A DNA stretch of 16,780 bases from CAWACC01 sp964390695 (lineage in GTDB: Bacteria; Chlamydiota; Chlamydiia; Chlamydiales; Parachlamydiaceae): NCBI GenBank assembly GCA_964390695.1, contig CAYMKI010000061.1, positions 1-16,780 on the forward strand. Reading direction: 5' to 3'. Shown here in pieces: positions 13,553 through 16,780 of this stretch. The first letter of the stretch is position 1, and every line of letters starts with the position of its first letter. Position numbers and translations under genes: made by a program. A model generated the notes under the pieces. That model was given only the letters and a program-made list of their open reading frames with translations. It was not told the origin of the DNA and searched no databases.

Positions 13553-14195
13553 CTGCCAGGGCATCTTGGCGTATCGCACAGGCATCGCAGCGGTTGCAAG
13601 GTGTAAGCTCTTTAGAAGGGTTGTAACAAGACCAGCTCATCTCTATCGGTGCCTTCAAAGTTTTACCCAGCGAAACTATTTCTCTTTTATTTAAATGGAT
13701 CAAAGGTGCTACTAGCTTAGGTGCGTAACCACTGCAAGCCTGTAAAGTGGCTACTTGTATCAAATTCTGATAAGCATCAACAAACACCGGTCGGCAGTCT
13801 ACATAATTTTTGTGATCTTGAGCATTAGGTCCAAAGTAGATCTCTTGCGCTTGTCGCATTTCGGCCTGACCTACGGCATAAGCCAAGAATAGTGTATTTC
13901 TCGCCGGGACATAGGTTGATGGAATGGGAGAAGAATCGATTTCGTTAAGCGTGCGGTTGAGCGGTACTGGTGTGTCTGTGACCAGAGAGGAATTTGAGAA
14001 GGTCGAGGGGTCGATGCGAATAATTTTATGCTCCACACCAAGTAAAAGAGTAATTTTCTTGGCATATTCCAGTTCGATCCTGTGCCGTTGTCCATAATCG
14101 AAGCTGAGAGCAAGGCATGAGCGTTTTTCAGCAAGAGCTAGGGATAACATCACTGTGGAGTCAAGGCCTCCGCTAAATAAAACAATAGCTTTCAT
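13539..14195 (-). CDS. queC: 7-cyano-7-deazaguanine synthase
   Basis: This enzyme converts 7-carboxy-7-deazaguanine to preQ0 using ATP and ammonia, a step toward queuosine in tRNA. At 218 residues it has the usual length. The PP-loop S-G-G-L-D-S-T (8-14) binds ATP, T-Y-V-P-A-R-N-T-L-F (94-103) is a family block, and four zinc-binding Cys are present: C190, C200, C203 and C206. It follows queE by 4 nt; GAGGAG in the end of queE, 9 nt before its ATG, is its ribosome site. Its 3' end overlaps the convergent neighbour by 14 nt. Confidence 0.95.
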   Translation of the reverse strand: MKAIVLFSGGLDSTVMLSLALAEKRSCLALSFDYGQRHRIELEYAKKITLLLGVEHKIIRIDPSTFSNSSLVTDTPVPLNRTLNEIDSSPIPSTYVPARNTLFLAYAVGQAEMRQAQEIYFGPNAQDHKNYVDCRPVFVDAYQNLIQVATLQACSGYAPKLVAPLIHLNKREIVSLGKTLKAPIEMSWSCYNPSKELTPCNRCDACAIRQDALAATPT

Positions 14196-14199
14196 AGCG

Positions 14200-14859
14200 T
14201 CATACTCCTCTTGTGGTGGGAGACCATATGTATTTATGCATCTGTAAATTTAACCTCACCGGCAGTTTATCGGCTAAAATCCATGAGGTCAATTCTTTAG
14301 GGTCAAGTTTGCTATGCACTGGAGAAAATAATACATGCGATTTGTTAAAGAGATCGTACTTGCTACAAATTTCTTTTGCGTAGCTATAATCTGCTGTGTC
14401 CAGAAGGACAAATTTGACTTCGTCCTTTTGTGTGATGGTATCGAGGTTAGGCCAATAGTTTTTATGGCTCATTCCGCTGCCGGGGCATTTGATATCTAGG
14501 ATGATATGAACTCTTGGATCTACACGCGAAGTGGATAGAGAGCCGCCGGTCTCGAGGTTGATAATATACCCCTTGTCACACAGTTCTTCAATTAATATAT
14601 ACACGGTGTCTTGTAGAAGGGGTTCTCCGCCGGTAATGCATACATGCCGACAGCCAAAATTTTGCGTTTTTTCCAAGATTTCCGATAGGGAATAAGGAGT
14701 CCCTTTTCCAAAAGAATAGGGAGTATCGCACCATACACATCGCAAATTGCAAGCGGATAGGCGTATGAATGTGGTGGGCAGGCCAGAGCGACTCGTTTCT
14801 CCTTGAACACTTGAAAACATCTCCACAAGATTCAGAGTAGGGGTATGTATGGGTTTCAT
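14200..14859 (-). CDS. queE: 7-carboxy-7-deazaguanine synthase (radical SAM)
   Basis: This radical S-adenosylmethionine enzyme rearranges 6-carboxy-tetrahydropterin to 7-carboxy-7-deazaguanine, the substrate of QueC. At 219 residues it has the normal size. The cluster motif C37-x3-C41-x2-C44 (C-N-L-R-C-V-W-C-D) binds the 4Fe-4S cluster, T-G-G-E-P (76-80) is the SAM-contact block, and E-M-F-S-S-V-Q-G-E (13-21) is typical near the N-terminus. It is the first gene of the queE-queC operon. QueD and GTP cyclohydrolase, which make its substrate, are not in this window. A MITE-like palindrome begins 26 nt upstream of its start, so its promoter lies in or beyond that element. Confidence 0.95.
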   Translation of the reverse strand: MKPIHTPTLNLVEMFSSVQGETSRSGLPTTFIRLSACNLRCVWCDTPYSFGKGTPYSLSEILEKTQNFGCRHVCITGGEPLLQDTVYILIEELCDKGYIINLETGGSLSTSRVDPRVHIILDIKCPGSGMSHKNYWPNLDTITQKDEVKFVLLDTADYSYAKEICSKYDLFNKSHVLFSPVHSKLDPKELTSWILADKLPVRLNLQMHKYIWSPTTRGV

Positions 14860-14884
14860 AACAGCTATATACAGGAAAAGAGTA

Positions 14885-14966
14885 ATTATCTCGTCTTTGC
14901 AATATTTTTGAACTCCGCTTCAGAGAGAGGCGTCATCATCCAAAAATATTGCAAAGTCGAGATTAT
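14885..14966. mobile_element. 82-nt MITE-like inverted-repeat element upstream of queE
   Basis: The 26-nt arms (14885-14910 and 14941-14966) pair at 24 of 26 positions; their shared core is CTTTGCAATATTTTTG. The 30-nt interior is GA/CT-rich. It codes for nothing and has no T-run that would make it a simple terminator. TAATTA occurs at both flanks (14883-14888 and 14971-14976), possibly by chance. It would also fold in the queE leader RNA if transcription starts upstream. Confidence 0.65.
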
Positions 14967-15062
14967 CCAATAATTAATAAAATAGCTATTGTACATGAAA
15001 TTAAATAAAAAATAAAGAGATTTGTTTAAGCTCAAAAAGCCCAAGGCGTCTTGTTTGGTCTG

Positions 15063-15085
15063 ATTTGTAGATAGGTTCTACAAAT
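15063..15085. promoter_or_regulatory. inverted repeat, possible operator or hairpin
   Basis: ATTTGTAGA (15063-15071) and TCTACAAAT (15077-15085) are perfect reverse complements with a 5-nt spacer. It lies between divergent queE and the last gene, about 90 nt before the latter's start. Confidence 0.35.
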
Positions 15086-15131
15086 TCGAAGAATGAAAAG
15101 TGAAAATATTAAGTGATTTAAAATTAACATA

Positions 15132-15154
15132 TATTGTATAATAATTATACAATA
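15132..15154. promoter_or_regulatory. perfect 23-nt palindrome over a TATAAT box, likely operator
   Basis: TATTGTATAAT (15132-15142) and ATTATACAATA (15144-15154) are exact reverse complements around one base. The left arm contains TATAAT (15137-15142), a perfect -10 box, and the start codon of the next gene is 22 nt beyond. A dimeric repressor bound here would block the promoter. No good -35 is seen. Confidence 0.5.
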
Positions 15155-15176
15155 ATTTAAAATTACAGGCTTATTT

Positions 15177-16780
15177 ATGGTCTCCAAGTGTTTTGATAAT
15201 ACCCTTTTTTCAGGTGTAGAGCAAATAAACATTCCGCTAGGTGTGAAAAAAAATGGGCTGCGAAAATTAAATCAAGAGTTCACTAAAAATGCATTTGCGA
15301 ATATTAAAAATAAAGCTAACGGTGTTGAGCCTGGATTCATAGCTCAGAAACAGTGGAAAGATGAAGACAATGAAAAGCTGTTCAACCCAAATCATCCTCA
15401 CCATAAAAAATACAGAAGTAAGGCAGAGAATTTTCTGTATAAAAAGTGGTGTGACCCTGAAGAAACTTTAGTCAAGGAAGTATTTGCGTCCTTTGAAGTT
15501 CACAGTCAGGAAGCTGTCCGCCCGCATCATATTAACTTCTTCTTTGATTGGCTACACCGCAATATGAACTTGGAGATAGGTCAAACGCCAAAGTTTAAAG
15601 AATTCATGGAAGAACTCCAAGCCGCAGTCAAAAGGGTCTATATAGTCAAACTCGATTATAACGATCCAAAGCCGGGCAGCGACAAGGTGATGATAACCTT
15701 GGATCGAGCACGGGCCCCAGCCGTATTGGGAATTTTAGGCAAGTTAGTGCATCAACATAGCACAGCAGGAACTCGCAGGGAAAAAAATTTAGGAGCCGTG
15801 TTAGAAGCTTTAGCTAATGATGTGTATAAAGTGTTGTGCTTGGATAGCCAAGATCTTTGCATCCGTAAATCATCTTATTCTGATGGATATGTCAAACTGC
15901 TGCTCGAAAGCAAATTCATAGAAGGTACAGAGGGTGAGCGCTTCAATGTTTTAGGCAAACAGATTAAGCATGCAGCGATTCCTTCAAATCAATTGATTTC
16001 TCCGGATGATGGTCATGCTGCCCCTATCAATAAACTAGGCAGGCATAAAATCAAGGCCTTGCTGATGGGAGACCGTGATAAGGTGGGATCGAATGGCGAC
16101 AATATTGGCTATATTGTGACAAAATGGGCTCCTAGAGAAGCTATTCTGCAAAACATCGATCCCGGAAAGTCCTTACAACCTAAACCCCCGATTGCCCATA
16201 CGGATGCTCCAGTAAAGCCTATAAACGGAGATGTCATTGCTTTTATAAAGTATTTTGTAGAGAAGATCTTTTTCGATATCAAATTCTTTTTATGCGGACT
16301 CACCGATGCCATGCAGCATCGCAACATCTACAGTGATTTTAGCTTTGACAAGCACTTAGGATCTTTATGCGATTTTTTTAGGATTGGGTACGACAATTTT
16401 AGAATTTTTGACGACACTCTGCTTTCGGAAAAAATGGAGGGGGTCAGGGAAATTATTCAACACTGGGACAAGGTTGAGAGTTTATTTCAAGAATATAAGG
16501 CTGCATTTTCAGCAGGAGATCTAGATTTTTCAGCAGAAATCGAAACGGCCTGGGAAAGACTTCAGGCACGCAAATTATACATAGAAGAGGTGTTTCGTGA
16601 GCGTCTTAGACTGACATCGGAGGAACTAGACTTTTTAGACAACGTGGAAAAATTGACCTCTAAAACTTCTCAGTATGTGGGCCCTAGGAATGATCGAGTT
16701 CGATTGAAACATCTGCGCGTTGATCCTCAAGCACGACATGAGTGGCATCTTACCAAGACACCCGGCCATTCAATGTATAC
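15177..16780 (+). CDS. large protein of unknown family with kinase-like motifs, cut by the window end
   Basis: The frame is open from the ATG at 15177 to the last base (534 codons) with no stop, so the 3' part is missing. No signal peptide or membrane helix is evident; it is rich in Lys/Asp/Glu and probably soluble. Residues 290-333 contain K-I-K-A-L-L-M-G-D-R-D-K-V-G with N-G-D-N-I-G-Y-I (298-313) and N-I-D-P-G-K-S-L (326-333). The order D-R-D...D-N followed by I-D-x-G-x-[AS]-[FL] resembles the catalytic and metal-binding loops of phosphatidylinositol-4-kinase type II/HipA-like kinases, but I cannot see the ATP-binding Lys region. The C-terminal visible part is charged and probably coiled. 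AGG at 15167-15169 is a weak ribosome site. A host-directed kinase-like effector is a guess. Confidence 0.75.
   Translation, partial: MVSKCFDNTLFSGVEQINIPLGVKKNGLRKLNQEFTKNAFANIKNKANGVEPGFIAQKQWKDEDNEKLFNPNHPHHKKYRSKAENFLYKKWCDPEETLVKEVFASFEVHSQEAVRPHHINFFFDWLHRNMNLEIGQTPKFKEFMEELQAAVKRVYIVKLDYNDPKPGSDKVMITLDRARAPAVLGILGKLVHQHSTAGTRREKNLGAVLEALANDVYKVLCLDSQDLCIRKSSYSDGYVKLLLESKFIEGTEGERFNVLGKQIKHAAIPSNQLISPDDGHAAPINKLGRHKIKALLMGDRDKVGSNGDNIGYIVTKWAPREAILQNIDPGKSLQPKPPIAHTDAPVKPINGDVIAFIKYFVEKIFFDIKFFLCGLTDAMQHRNIYSDFSFDKHLGSLCDFFRIGYDNFRIFDDTLLSEKMEGVREIIQHWDKVESLFQEYKAAFSAGDLDFSAEIETAWERLQARKLYIEEVFRERLRLTSEELDFLDNVEKLTSKTSQYVGPRNDRVRLKHLRVDPQARHEWHLTKTPGHSMY

Noticed and set aside
14860..14884. 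preQ1 riboswitch before queE
   Set aside because: I find no match to the compact preQ1-I stem and A-rich tail; the only structure upstream is the MITE-like palindrome.

Overview
The window looks like a piece of an AT-rich, host-associated bacterial genome, most likely an environmental member of the Chlamydiota (Parachlamydia-like). No single marker proves this. The pointers are a small protein with a two-lobed hydrophobic hairpin like chlamydial inclusion-membrane proteins, a 1253-residue helical-repeat protein and a 534+-residue protein that both look like host-directed factors, short palindromic MITE-like elements, and roomy intergenic DNA. A host-associated gammaproteobacterium is the main alternative. 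The sequence is an assembly scaffold with two 10-N gaps (440-449 and 8618-8627). The second lies inside potC, and the flanking sequence suggests that almost nothing is missing there.

Layout. 1-2040, plus strand: a truncated IS1-type zinc-ribbon fragment, a sialidase-fold beta-propeller protein, and a cyclophilin-type peptidyl-prolyl isomerase with a signal peptide and a possible second start. 2041-3175: a 61-nt inverted-repeat element and a textbook intrinsic terminator that sits only 10 nt before the start codon of a Ppx/GppA-family phosphatase. 3176-3605: a noncoding region with a strong hairpin, two degenerate intergenic repeat words and a good promoter. 3606-7367: the giant protein, with ten 35-residue two-helix repeats near its N-terminus and a distinct C-terminal domain. 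7368-7523: noncoding, with a second copy-like inverted-repeat element and another intergenic repeat word.

7524-11305, minus strand: a compact potABCD operon for spermidine/putrescine uptake (ATPase, two permeases, lipoprotein binding protein) with overlapping or closely spaced genes. 11312-11533 is a divergent promoter region. 11534-12202, plus: the Inc-like membrane protein, followed one base after its stop by a 163-nt near-palindromic MITE-like element. 12452-13552, plus: a protein with an RNA-polymerase-alpha-CTD-like helix-hairpin-helix segment; its 3' end overlaps the convergent queC. 13539-14859, minus: queE-queC, two enzymes of the 7-deazaguanine (queuosine precursor) pathway. 14885-14966: a second MITE-like palindrome just upstream of queE. 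15177 to the window end: a large open gene of unknown function, preceded by a perfect 23-nt palindrome that contains a TATAAT box, with kinase-like catalytic motifs near residues 298-333; it runs off the window.

How the genes fit together: polyamine import and tRNA queuosine-precursor synthesis are ordinary metabolic modules. The repeat protein, the Inc-like protein and the last gene are the accessory, probably host-interaction, part. The most interesting candidate is the 35-residue repeat array, whose period and short-helix/loop/long-helix layout with an E-G-[KQ]-Q-A-L start to the long helix resembles TALE-like or PPR-like solenoids. This is an inference from sequence reading and has not been tested by any search or structure prediction.
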